From an uncultured Maribacter sp. (GTDB lineage: Bacteria; Bacteroidota; Bacteroidia; Flavobacteriales; Flavobacteriaceae): a DNA stretch of 64,000 bases. Made by a program: the position numbers and the translations under genes. Shown here piece by piece: positions 18,973 through 26,025 of this stretch (positions are counted from its first letter, which is position 1; each line of letters starts with the position of its first letter). The DNA is taken from NCBI GenBank assembly GCA_947493885.1, contig CANLTE010000001.1, positions 714,591 through 778,590 on the forward strand, read 5' to 3'. A model generated the notes under the pieces. That model saw nothing but the letters and a program-made list of their open reading frames with translations, was not told where the DNA came from and did not search any database.

Positions 18973-20097
18973 TTATTTAAACAAGTTTAAGTAACTATTA
19001 AAAACATACTTTTTATGCCGCTTTTCTCCTGTAATTTCTTTTAATATTTCTAATTCTTCTAAATCATCTATTAAATTATATGCTGTTCTTTTAGATACTC
19101 CCGTAATTTCTACTACTTTATTTACATCTACTAAAGGTCGTTTAAACAAATATTGTACTACTTTTTGTCCATTTGCAGCTCTTGTGCCCAATGTTTGTAT
19201 GTTTAATTCTGTTTGTGTTTTTAATTTTAAAATAGCATTAAAAGTTTCTACTCCATTTTTTGCAGTTTCAATTACGCCTACCAAAAAGAATTTTAACCAT
19301 TGCACTATATCATTACTAGTTCTTACCTTCATTAAGTTATCATAATATAAGCTCCTATTGCGTTCAAAAAAATCAGATAAATACAATATTGGTTTTTTAA
19401 GAATATCTTTATCCACCAAATACAAAGTAATAAGTAAACGACCTACACGACCATTACCATCTAAAAATGGATGTATAGTCTCAAACTGATAATGAATAAT
19501 TGCAATCTTTAATAAGTCCGGAAAATAAGATTCTGTGTTATTAGCAAAACTTTCTAAATCCCCCATTAAATCATTAATAGAAGTATACACTGGTGGTATA
19601 AATGTAGCATCATTTATTGAGGCCCCTCCTATCCAATTTTGACTCGTACGAAATACTCCTGGTAATTTATGTTCCCCCCTAACCCCTTGTAACAAAATTT
19701 TATGGGTCTCTTTTATTAATCTAGAAGAAAAAGGTAGTTTTTCTAATTTCTCAATGGCAAGATGCATTGCTTGAATATAATTTTGTACTTCTTCCCAATC
19801 ATCCTTTTTTTCATTACTAACATCTTCTTTATCCAATAAAGCTTCTTCCATATTGGTTTGGGTTCCTTCAATTTTACTACTCTGAGTCGCTTCTTTAAGG
19901 ACATGCATACTTATAAAAAGATCTATATCAGGAATATGTTCACTATACATATCTAGTCGCCCTAACTGTCTATCAGCTTTAGAAAGTAATAGTACCAACT
20001 CCATATCATCTAGCACCCATAATTTATTAATATTCTCTGGCTGAAAGCTTTTATAGTACCCTTGATTAATATATGTACCCGATTTAAAGTTTTGCAT
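18973..20097 (-). CDS. Fic-domain protein (probable AMP-transferase) with inhibitory helix and winged-helix domain
   Basis: The 374-residue product carries the full Fic motif HPFLDGNGRVGR, starting at H209. An amino-terminal inhibitory motif SSKIEG at residues 73-78 fits [S/T]xxxE[G/N], as in class II Fic proteins where the helix precedes the core. The last 65 residues form a winged helix (VVEITGVSKRTAYNLIDDLEEL). The family transfers AMP from ATP to a target hydroxyl; the target is unknown here. The winged helix suggests DNA binding and self-regulation, and the region before the gene holds six copies of a TGCATTA half-site. The gene is convergent with the glycosidase: only 7 bases separate the stops. 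It marks the left side of the accessory island. Confidence 0.93.
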   Translation of the reverse strand: MQNFKSGTYINQGYYKSFQPENINKLWVLDDMELVLLLSKADRQLGRLDMYSEHIPDIDLFISMHVLKEATQSSKIEGTQTNMEEALLDKEDVSNEKKDDWEEVQNYIQAMHLAIEKLEKLPFSSRLIKETHKILLQGVRGEHKLPGVFRTSQNWIGGASINDATFIPPVYTSINDLMGDLESFANNTESYFPDLLKIAIIHYQFETIHPFLDGNGRVGRLLITLYLVDKDILKKPILYLSDFFERNRSLYYDNLMKVRTSNDIVQWLKFFLVGVIETAKNGVETFNAILKLKTQTELNIQTLGTRAANGQKVVQYLFKRPLVDVNKVVEITGVSKRTAYNLIDDLEELEILKEITGEKRHKKYVFNSYLNLFK

Positions 20098-20113
20098 TTA
20101 TACCTTTTATTTA

Positions 20114-20220
20114 TTGCATTACACTATTACATAATGCAAAATACAGCTAAAAAATGCAATAAAAAATGTGTTAATGCAAAAAATGGAGGTATTTTGCATT
20201 ATAATTTTTGATAATGCAAA
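20114..20220. promoter_or_regulatory. Cluster of TGCATTA half-sites upstream of the Fic gene
   Basis: Two palindromes lie here: ttgcatta (20114-20121) with taatgcaa (20132-20139), 10 bases apart, and tttgcattat (20193-20202) with ataatgcaaa (20211-20220), 8 bases apart. Two further half-sites, aatgcaat (20153-20160) and taatgcaa (20172-20179), lie between them. The cluster starts 16 bases before the Fic start codon. It looks like an operator, most simply for the winged helix of the Fic protein itself. Confidence 0.5.
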
Positions 20221-20741
20221 CTCTAAGTTGTTTTTACATTAAAAAATCTTACAGAATTATAAGGGGTTTTTTTTAGTATGGTCTCACATGGCACGCTTTA
20301 GAGAATATAAATGATGTTGCAATGAATTTTATTGAAAAAATACCATCCATTTAGAAAAAACTAAGGAATTAGAATTATTAAAGGTAAATAACTTGACTTA
20401 TTCATTCCATGAAATCGATAAAATGCGAAAAGTTTATGACCTATGTAATAATCAACTACAAATAATAAGTTATAATGAGTTAATCGCTGTTTTTGATACA
20501 TAAGTAGGAGAAACTTTATATGTATTATGATAAAGGAAACTGGGAACTAGGTAAAACTAAAAGTGACGAAGCTTAAAAAACACTTATTATTTTAAATTGG
20601 GGAGATAATAAGTTTGACCATAGAAGAATAAATAAATATGTTTGGAGAATAAGACTTGAGAAAGGATTTAAGTGAAGTAATTAAACCTTCATAATCAATT
20701 TATTGATTGTTTATTCATCTATAAAATAACTAAACGTAATC
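20221..20741. other. Decayed coding region left of the immunity-like array
   Basis: No intact gene is seen in these 521 bases, but open stretches without starts suggest old coding DNA. One frame at 20280-20354 reads TWHALENINDVAM and ends in a stop. A second, at 20351-20503, gives 50 residues (LEKTKELELLKVNN at its start, YNELIAVFDT at its end). A third, around 20520-20673, is broken by one stop and contains NWGDNKFDHRRINKYVWRI. The first resembles the tail of WHH/HNH-type nuclease toxins; the second could be an immunity remnant. These assignments are tentative. Confidence 0.35.
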
Positions 20742-20885
20742 ATGAAAACTAAAGTTTTATTAACGATATTATTCTTAAATAAAAGTTTTTGCCAAAAAAG
20801 CGAAATAGAATTACCTAATATAGATATTGCCCAAGAAATAGCAGACGACGAACCGTATCTTTCTATTTATGTAAATAAGATTTAG
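20742..20885 (+). pseudogene. Truncated copy of the ExbD-like secreted protein gene
   Basis: The 47-codon frame has a signal peptide and then EIELPNIDIAQEIADDEPYL, nearly the same as residues 24-43 of the full-length protein encoded at 22649-23542. It stops after SIYVNKI, where the complete protein continues for another 250 residues. It is therefore the 5' end of a duplicated gene whose remainder has been replaced by the immunity-like gene at 20901. Confidence 0.75.
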
Positions 20886-20900
20886 GCTTAAATTAGTAAC

Positions 20901-21740
20901 ATGAAAAAGCGGTATTCTTTTTTTGCAAAGTGGCGAAAGCAAGATGTAAAATTTTTAAACAGTTTTAACCTTATAAAGACTATTAAAGAAGGATATGATG
21001 GATTCTGGATTGAAGAAGGTGAAGTTTATGAAAAAATAATGAAGAAATTTTCTGGAAAAAAAAATTTTTTTTCAGAAAAACAACCATTAGAGTTTTCAGT
21101 TAAACAATCTGGAGCATCATTCTCTCAAGAAGATTTAGACAATTCAAAGTACTTTGTTTTGGCTAGTCATTCTGGAGATATAATAGATTCTCCTCTTCCA
21201 AAAAATGAATATCAAAATCAAACATTTGATTTTGATGAATGTAATTTTATAAAGGTAAACAAAAAACAGAAAGCCCCTTTTAAGACTAAGACGCCGATAT
21301 GGAAAAAAAATAAAATCACTTTTTCTTTTGATTGTGAATCAGATTTTCTTTTTTTTAAAAAAGAATTTTATCAAGAGATACTAGCCCCTCTTGGTTTAAA
21401 ATATATTGAAGTTATAAACCATGCTACAGGGAAGCCTATAGAGGATACAATACAGCTAGATATACCTATAGCGGAAAGTAAAATTTTAATTGAAGGTTCA
21501 GCATATGATATTTATGAACCTCGTTGTGGAGTAAAACAATACGCAAGACAATATTTAGATTTTTTCCCTTCTTTTGAAGAAGACTTTGACTTTCATATTT
21601 GTTATACCAAGGAAGAATTAGATGGGGGCAACAAAAGAATTATAATATCTAAAGAATTTTGTGAATTGTTAGTTAAACACAATATTATAAAATATGAGTT
21701 TGGTTATTTAGTTCCTATGAAAAAAATAATTTATGATTAA
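20901..21740 (+). CDS. Immunity-like protein (imm11/DUF1629-like carboxy terminus)
   Basis: The 279-residue product has no signal peptide and no membrane helix, so it should be cytoplasmic. Residues 4-30 are rich in aromatic and basic residues. The carboxy-terminal half (about 150-275) contains EILAPLGLKYIEVINH, LIEGSAYDIYEPRCGVKQYA and IIISKEFCELLVKH, and resembles imm11-type immunity proteins, which end with a 'lysine/serine-glutamate-helix, then short strand' element. The same segments occur in the pseudogene at 23551, so it belongs to a local duplicated family. The stop overlaps the start of the next gene by 8 bases (ATGATTAA), which implies translational coupling. The family assignment is by resemblance only. 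Confidence 0.6.
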   Translation: MKKRYSFFAKWRKQDVKFLNSFNLIKTIKEGYDGFWIEEGEVYEKIMKKFSGKKNFFSEKQPLEFSVKQSGASFSQEDLDNSKYFVLASHSGDIIDSPLPKNEYQNQTFDFDECNFIKVNKKQKAPFKTKTPIWKKNKITFSFDCESDFLFFKKEFYQEILAPLGLKYIEVINHATGKPIEDTIQLDIPIAESKILIEGSAYDIYEPRCGVKQYARQYLDFFPSFEEDFDFHICYTKEELDGGNKRIIISKEFCELLVKHNIIKYEFGYLVPMKKIIYD

Positions 21741-22308
21741 AATTAAAAGCTTTTTATTGTTTTGTTTGTTCATATGTGTGTTTACTAATTTTGATATTGT
21801 AAGTGCACAAACAATTGAACAAAACTATTTAAAATGTTTAAAAGCAGAATATAAAGATAAAGGAGTTAAAATAGATTCTGTTTTAATTGAGTATGAATCG
21901 TTTTTAATTAATAAAGGTTTTTTAGCAAAAGAACCCAAAGAAAGATATATATCTTTCTTAAAAAACACGAGTAAAGAAAAAGTTCTTATTGCGACTGTTC
22001 CTGAAAAAACACATTCAGTCATATCATTATTAAATTTTTCTGATTTTAAAAAAGGTGATTGTATTAATTACAATATAGATAAGCAAAATGAAATATATTT
22101 AAAATTTCTTAAGCTCGAAGAAAGTATAGATAATGGATTTTCAGATTTTGGAGAATTAGCAGATATTTACCTAAAAATATTTAGTGTAGAAGATTTATCT
22201 AGTTCATTTTTTAGGTTTTACTGGCTATATCTATTAGCATATACCTCAGATATAGACGAAGGACATAATTATATTTTTAAAAAATTATCACCTCCTATAG
22301 AGAATTAA
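21733..22308 (+). CDS. Exported hypothetical protein coupled to the immunity-like gene
   Basis: The 191-residue product has a clear signal peptide (about 1-26, ending DIVSAQ) and no later membrane helix, so it is periplasmic or secreted. The mature part is acidic and helical with no recognised family; features are QNYLKCLKAEYKDKG and KEPKERYISFLKN. Its start lies 8 bases inside the preceding immunity-like gene, so the two are made together: one cytoplasmic, one exported. A similar pairing (cytoplasmic immunity-like plus exported or anchored partner, overlapping by 4 bases) occurs at 23950-25304. No function is assigned. Confidence 0.65.
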   Translation: MIKIKSFLLFCLFICVFTNFDIVSAQTIEQNYLKCLKAEYKDKGVKIDSVLIEYESFLINKGFLAKEPKERYISFLKNTSKEKVLIATVPEKTHSVISLLNFSDFKKGDCINYNIDKQNEIYLKFLKLEESIDNGFSDFGELADIYLKIFSVEDLSSSFFRFYWLYLLAYTSDIDEGHNYIFKKLSPPIEN

Positions 22309-22499
22309 ATTTCCTTATGGGTCATAGTAAAAAGAGGTTGTTCGTTACGTTCTTTGTTTTGTATAGCTGCAGTTGTACTCTCATCTTCATTTAACCACTG
22401 GTTTGCACGAACACCAAATACCTTCATTAAGCGTTGTACAATATTAATAGAACGCTTTAAAGCCTTACGTAAAGTCTTTCGTTTATCGAGAAGTTTCAT
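22305..22499 (-). CDS. Possible small protein of 64 residues
   Basis: An ATG at 22499 opens a 64-codon frame with a strongly basic first half (MKLLDKRKTLRKALKRS) and an NE/Q-rich second half (VRANQWLNEDES). The local base composition is less AT-rich than the surrounding gap, which is the main reason to consider it real. Its stop overlaps the end of the exported protein gene on the other strand by four bases. No family is recognised, and it could be a remnant. Confidence 0.3.
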   Translation of the reverse strand: MKLLDKRKTLRKALKRSINIVQRLMKVFGVRANQWLNEDESTTAAIQNKERNEQPLFTMTHKEI

Positions 22500-22648
22500 G
22501 TATATTTAGGGCTACATTAAATAGCTAACTTTTGAATAGTTTTTTCTAAGAGGCACCTTTTTAACTTTGAAATTAAAAGTAAAATCTATTTTATTCGAGC
22601 CTTGAAAAGAAGAGTTTTAACGCTGCTACTAAACCATATAATTAACTC

Positions 22649-23542
22649 ATGAAAAGTAAAGTTTTAACACTACTACTGCTATTGCTGTCGTTTTCTAGTG
22701 TGCATTCTCAAAAAGAAGATATCGAATTGCCCATGGCAAATAGTACGCAAGATATAGCCGATGATGAACCTTACCTTTCTTTTTATGTAAATAAAAATTC
22801 AGAGCTTTTTTTTGAAGACAAGCGTTTGTACTATTGGAGCCAAGTAAGTAACGCTCTTATAGAGCAAGAATGTGAGCCCATTAGTAAGTTTGTATTAGAC
22901 ATAAACATTTTTGCAGATAAACGTGTGCCTTCGCGTTACATTAAAAGATTAAGAGCAGAGATTACGAGAGCTTGGAATGGTCGTATTCATTATAAAACAG
23001 TAGATTTTAAAAGTAAAAAAGCGGTAACACAATTCGTTTCAAGTTCAGAATACAAAGCAACCATAAAAAAAGATTTATTCTATGGAGAATTTACAGGCAA
23101 AAAAATTATAAACACCGGAGAAGACCCCAAAGAAGCAACAAGTAGTAAGTACCCATTTAGACTTAGAGTTCCAGCGGTATGGCAAACTAATATATCTTCT
23201 TATTTAAAACAATTAGATACGGCTGCAGTAAATCATTATTTAGCACAGTTAAATAATCATAGAAGCCTTATTGTTACTTCTAAAGATTCCTATATTTATA
23301 ATAAAATTGAATATAGTTTTAACAATAAGAAGAAATTAAAAAGTATTGTTGAGTCTTGTGATTTACTTTTTTTAAAATTTAAAGAAGACTTAAGCTATGG
23401 TGATTATATCTCTGCTTTTGCAGAAATACGAGCATTTAGAACAAATCCTTATCGTATGACACTCAAAACACCTTTTATTATTGATATTACTTCAGAATTA
23501 AATTTAATGCTAAAAGAAAAAGGGTTGTATTTATTTGATTAG
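22649..23542 (+). CDS. Secreted protein with ExbD/TolR-like domain
   Basis: The 297-residue product has a signal peptide (1-20, VHSQ) in place of the amino-terminal membrane anchor of ExbD. Residues about 40-115 (YLSFYVNKNSELFFEDKRL, then LDINIFADKRVPSRYIKRLR) match the periplasmic ExbD/TolR fold, in which a short strand is followed by the 'aDk-vpy--v--l' helix. The remaining 180 residues are not recognised. There is no ExbB nearby, so a role as a motor subunit is unlikely. The 5' end of a paralogue lies at 20742-20885, and a short out-of-frame copy of its own start lies at 22602-22632. A decayed immunity-like gene follows. Confidence 0.65.
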   Translation: MKSKVLTLLLLLLSFSSVHSQKEDIELPMANSTQDIADDEPYLSFYVNKNSELFFEDKRLYYWSQVSNALIEQECEPISKFVLDINIFADKRVPSRYIKRLRAEITRAWNGRIHYKTVDFKSKKAVTQFVSSSEYKATIKKDLFYGEFTGKKIINTGEDPKEATSSKYPFRLRVPAVWQTNISSYLKQLDTAAVNHYLAQLNNHRSLIVTSKDSYIYNKIEYSFNNKKKLKSIVESCDLLFLKFKEDLSYGDYISAFAEIRAFRTNPYRMTLKTPFIIDITSELNLMLKEKGLYLFD

Positions 23543-23550
23543 TATAGTCT

Positions 23551-23897
23551 AAAAAAGAATTTTATCTAGAGGTATTACAACCATTAGGTTTAAAACACAT
23601 AGACATAATTTTACACAGAACTGGACAAATTTCAGATGATGTAATTCAATTAGATATTCCCGAAGCCAAAAGCTCCTTATTAATAGAAGGCTCTGCGTAT
23701 GATAAAGATGAAATTTGTGAGGGTTGTACAAAAAAGCAATATTCTTTTCTAATACATGACTTTTTCCCTTCATTTAAAGAGGAGTTTAAGTTTTCTATAT
23801 GCAAAACCCAAGAAGAATTTGGTGGAGGCAGACGTCGTATAATTATATCAAAAAAATTTGTAACTTATTGTTAAAACACAAGGTTATAAAACATTAA
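23551..23897 (+). pseudogene. Decayed immunity-like gene (3' part only, frameshifted)
   Basis: From 23551 the frame reads KKEFYLEVLQPLGLKHID and LIEGSAYDKDEICEGC-TKKQY, closely matching the carboxy-terminal half of the protein at 20901-21740. It has no start codon or amino-terminal half. After IIISKKF the frame is lost; shifting by one base near 23860 restores NLLLKHKVIKH and a stop at 23897, matching ELLVKHNIIKY of the intact copy. It lies directly after the ExbD-like gene, the same order as at 20742-20901. A further open scrap, TLDAGQIAELF, ends at 23947. Confidence 0.8.
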
Positions 23898-23949
23898 TTC
23901 AAAACAATCGAACTCTTGATGCTGGACAAATAGCAGAGTTGTTTTAAAC

Positions 23950-24825
23950 ATGAGACAATTTTATAAATTAAAAACAAATATTGATTTAAAAGAAATAGGA
24001 AAATTTCCTAAAGGTGCTGAAGGAGGAAGGGTTGGCAATATTCTTGTTGGTCATGATGGTCAATATGGTCCTGTGAAAATTACTAATCCAATTGTACCTA
24101 TTCAACCAATTCATAAAAAAACCAAATTAACAGATTATTTTGATGGAGGTAGTATAAAAATTATTATTTCCACTGGATTCTATCAATTTTTAAAGCCGTT
24201 TTTAAACAAATATCAGGTTTGGGATATGTACTTATCAAATGATGTATATAAATTTGACAGAAAGAATTTACAATACGTGTTAAAAGATAATGTAGAACAA
24301 GAATTTAATGATTATAAAATTCTGCATATTTCATATCCCACAGCTGAATTTATTAATTATAAAAAATCCATTTTTTATAAGTTTTTAAAACTTAATGAGT
24401 TTCTTAATTATGATCTTGATTTAACCTTAAATGCTGCTGAAAGATATACATATGATCAAATCTCAAAAAAGAATGGAGAAAAAGTAAAAGTAAATAAAAA
24501 AGAAATTTTAGAAGAAAATCTTATAGTAAAAGACGAATCTGAATATAATAATTTATTTGAAGTTATTGATAAATTAAAATATGGTAAAACATATGAAGAA
24601 ATAAAGAGTTTAAAAATACCAAATATTGCTCCAAAAAAAATAACGATTAATACTAGTATTATTAATCAAGATATGTTTAGAGTTTTTTATAAAAATAGTA
24701 ATGATTTTTCTGGATACTATGTATCAGAAGACTTAAAGGATAAAATATTAGACAAAGGTTTTTCGGGAATGACATTTACACCTTTAAAGGAAATTAATCC
24801 TCGGATAGAAATAGAGACAATATGA
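23950..24825 (+). CDS. imm11-family (DUF1629-like) immunity protein candidate
   Basis: The 291-residue product is cytoplasmic by sequence, with no signal peptide or membrane helix. The last 30 residues (YYVSEDLKDKILDKGFSGM-TFTPL) fit the imm11/DUF1629 ending, where a 'V-S--L---i---g--G--F' helix and strand close the fold. Residues 60-110 contain a first similar element (SIKIIISTGFYQFLKPFL). imm11 proteins protect cells from polymorphic toxins of neighbours; no intact toxin gene is present here. The stop overlaps the next start by 4 bases (ATGA). This is the best-conserved immunity-like gene of the array. Confidence 0.7.
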   Translation: MRQFYKLKTNIDLKEIGKFPKGAEGGRVGNILVGHDGQYGPVKITNPIVPIQPIHKKTKLTDYFDGGSIKIIISTGFYQFLKPFLNKYQVWDMYLSNDVYKFDRKNLQYVLKDNVEQEFNDYKILHISYPTAEFINYKKSIFYKFLKLNEFLNYDLDLTLNAAERYTYDQISKKNGEKVKVNKKEILEENLIVKDESEYNNLFEVIDKLKYGKTYEEIKSLKIPNIAPKKITINTSIINQDMFRVFYKNSNDFSGYYVSEDLKDKILDKGFSGMTFTPLKEINPRIEIETI

Positions 24826-25304
24826 TGAAATATAATATTTTAATTATTGGTCTACTTTTGCTTTATGGAAATTATAAATTATTAGATGTTCAATTAAAAA
24901 CAATCTCTCCCAAAGCTGGAGAGATTGTTTTTAAAAAGGAAAACATTATATATGATGAAAAACTACAAAAAGAATCTTTCAGTTCTTTGTTAAATAAAAT
25001 GTCTAAAGAAACAAGGAGCCAAGTAATAAAAGAAAGGCAAGAGGATAATAAAACAACAGATGATGCTGAAATAGATAGGTTATTAGATATATTTAAAACA
25101 CAAACAAAACAAATACTGTCTTCTATGATGTTTACTAAAAACATTACTTTTTTACATCATAAATATCAAGATTCTGTAATTATATCTTACAAAAAAGAAG
25201 ATGAGAATTTAGTTAATAATTACGCCGTAATAAATAAACAAAACAGTGCAGTTAAATACTTATCTAAAATAGATTCTACATTGAGTCGTCCTAAAATAGG
25301 TTGA
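24822..25304 (+). CDS. Membrane-anchored or secreted hypothetical protein, end altered by an insertion sequence
   Basis: The 160-residue frame has a hydrophobic amino terminus (NILIIGLLLLYGNYK) that acts as a signal anchor or signal peptide, followed by a charged helical part. It starts four bases inside the imm11-type gene; ATG at 24825 is an equally good start. Two oddities are seen. A perfect 17-bp inverted repeat lies inside the frame at 24894-24934. The last residues (SRPKIG) are encoded by the end of the IS3-type element, starting at 25288, so the natural carboxy terminus has probably been lost. No family is recognised. Confidence 0.55.
   Translation: MMKYNILIIGLLLLYGNYKLLDVQLKTISPKAGEIVFKKENIIYDEKLQKESFSSLLNKMSKETRSQVIKERQEDNKTTDDAEIDRLLDIFKTQTKQILSSMMFTKNITFLHHKYQDSVIISYKKEDENLVNNYAVINKQNSAVKYLSKIDSTLSRPKIG
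24894..24934. repeat. Perfect 17-bp inverted repeat inside a coding frame
   Basis: The arms ttaaaaacaatctctcc (24894-24910) and its exact reverse complement (24918-24934) flank the 7-base loop caaagct. The second arm includes attgttttt, so the structure resembles an intrinsic terminator in both directions. It lies about 70 bases into the gene at 24822, an unusual place for a terminator. Confidence 0.8.
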
Positions 25305-25324
25305 CAGTTTTACAATAAATTAGA

Positions 25325-25797
25325 TTAAACCTTTGAAGCTAGCTTCAAAGGTTTTTTGTTGTGAATAAAATTAGGTGTTTTCATGTTAAGACTCAAATGA
25401 GGTCTTTTATTGTTATATATGTCAATAGATTCTTTTATTAATTGTTTTAATTCTTTACCATTATTGCTTTTATGTATCAAGAATTCTTGTTTTAAAATAC
25501 CGTTTATACATTCAGCTAACGCATTTTGGTAGCAATCATAACCATCAGTCATGGAAGATCTGACATTGTGTTTTTTTAATGCTTTTTGATATAAGAAAGC
25601 ACAGTATTGCAATCCTCTATCAGAATGGTGAATAAGTTCTTTATTTGAGTTTCTTTTTTTGACGGCCATATTAAATGCCCTTACTACCTGTTCTGCACTC
25701 ATATCATCACTTAATTCATAGCCTACTATTTTTCTGCTATACGCATCTGTAACTAAAGATAAATAGTGGGTTTTCTCTCTACTTTTTATATAAGTGC
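25325..25797 (-). pseudogene. 3' fragment of IS3-family transposase (OrfB)
   Basis: On the minus strand the frame runs from the truncation point near 25797 to a stop at 25325. It starts at TYIKSREKTHYLSLVTDAYS, just after the position where intact transposases read D-I/T-TYI, and keeps the rve-fold DDE residues: D in VTDAYSRKIVG, D in HHSDRGLQY, and E in NALAECINGILK. A usable internal ATG at 25702 gives only 125 residues. The first part of the catalytic domain, the HTH_21 region and OrfA are absent, so it cannot be active. Confidence 0.88.
25327..25356 (+). terminator. Palindromic terminator at the end of the insertion sequence
   Basis: aaacctttgaagct (25327-25340) is followed immediately by its exact reverse complement (25341-25354) and a T-run reaching 25356. 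It overlaps the last codons of the transposase fragment and would stop plus-strand transcription arriving from the immunity-like genes. Confidence 0.7.
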
Positions 25798-25844
25798 CCT
25801 GTCCTGAAATATGTTGACAGAAAATTGATTTATTTCAGGACAGG
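25798..25844. repeat. 47-bp unit made of two inverted IS ends
   Basis: cctgtcctgaaata (25798-25811) and its exact reverse complement (25831-25844) enclose 19 bases, including gttgacag as found inside the other IS end. This is what remains when almost all of an IS between its two terminal repeats is removed, or a small non-autonomous derivative. Confidence 0.75.
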
Positions 25845-25857
25845 ATACACATTTAAT

Positions 25858-25886
25858 AAAAAAGCCTCAGAAAAACTGAGGCTTTT
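25858..25886. terminator. Bidirectional terminator beside the tRNA gene
   Basis: The 12-bp perfect arms aaaaagcctcag (25858-25869) and ctgaggcttttt (25875-25886) flank a 5-base A loop. It lies just beyond the 3' end of the minus-strand tRNA and would end its transcript. Confidence 0.85.
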
Positions 25887-25889
25887 TTT

Positions 25890-25964
25890 GTGGTCCCACA
25901 TGGGCTCGAACCATGGACCCCCTGATTATGAGTCAGGTGCTCTAACCAGCTGAGCTATAGGACC
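25890..25964 (-). tRNA. tRNA with CAU anticodon (tRNA-Ile2 or elongator tRNA-Met)
   Basis: On the minus strand the sequence starts GGTCCTATAGCTCAGCTGG and has a 7-bp acceptor stem (GGTCCTA with TGGGACC), a normal D arm, an anticodon loop CTCATAA on the stem CTGA/TCAG, and a T arm with GGTTCGAGCC. The anticodon is CAT. CAT-type tRNAs can be Met or, when the C is changed to lysidine, Ile; the sequence alone does not decide. CCA is not encoded. The gene borders the accessory island. Confidence 0.95.
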
Positions 25965-26025
25965 TGCAAATTGCGGATGCAATATTACTACTTATTTTAC
26001 TTTGTTGCAAGCAATTTAGTTACTA

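Larger units (their letters stand above)
25288..25844 (-). mobile_element. Broken IS3-family insertion sequence
   Basis: The left end gtcctaaaataggttgacag (25288-25307) is close to the copy gtcctgaaatatgttgacag at 25801-25820. The right limit is an inverted end tatttcaggacagg (25831-25844). Between them lies only the 3' half of the transposase gene on the minus strand; the first frame and the front of the second are missing. The element has cut into the end of the gene at 24822 and lies beside the tRNA terminator at the edge of the island. Confidence 0.8.

Noticed and set aside
22317..22394. Plus-strand peptide of 25 residues after the exported protein gene
   Set aside because: It is short, has no family and overlaps the better minus-strand frame; no support beyond a start and a stop.
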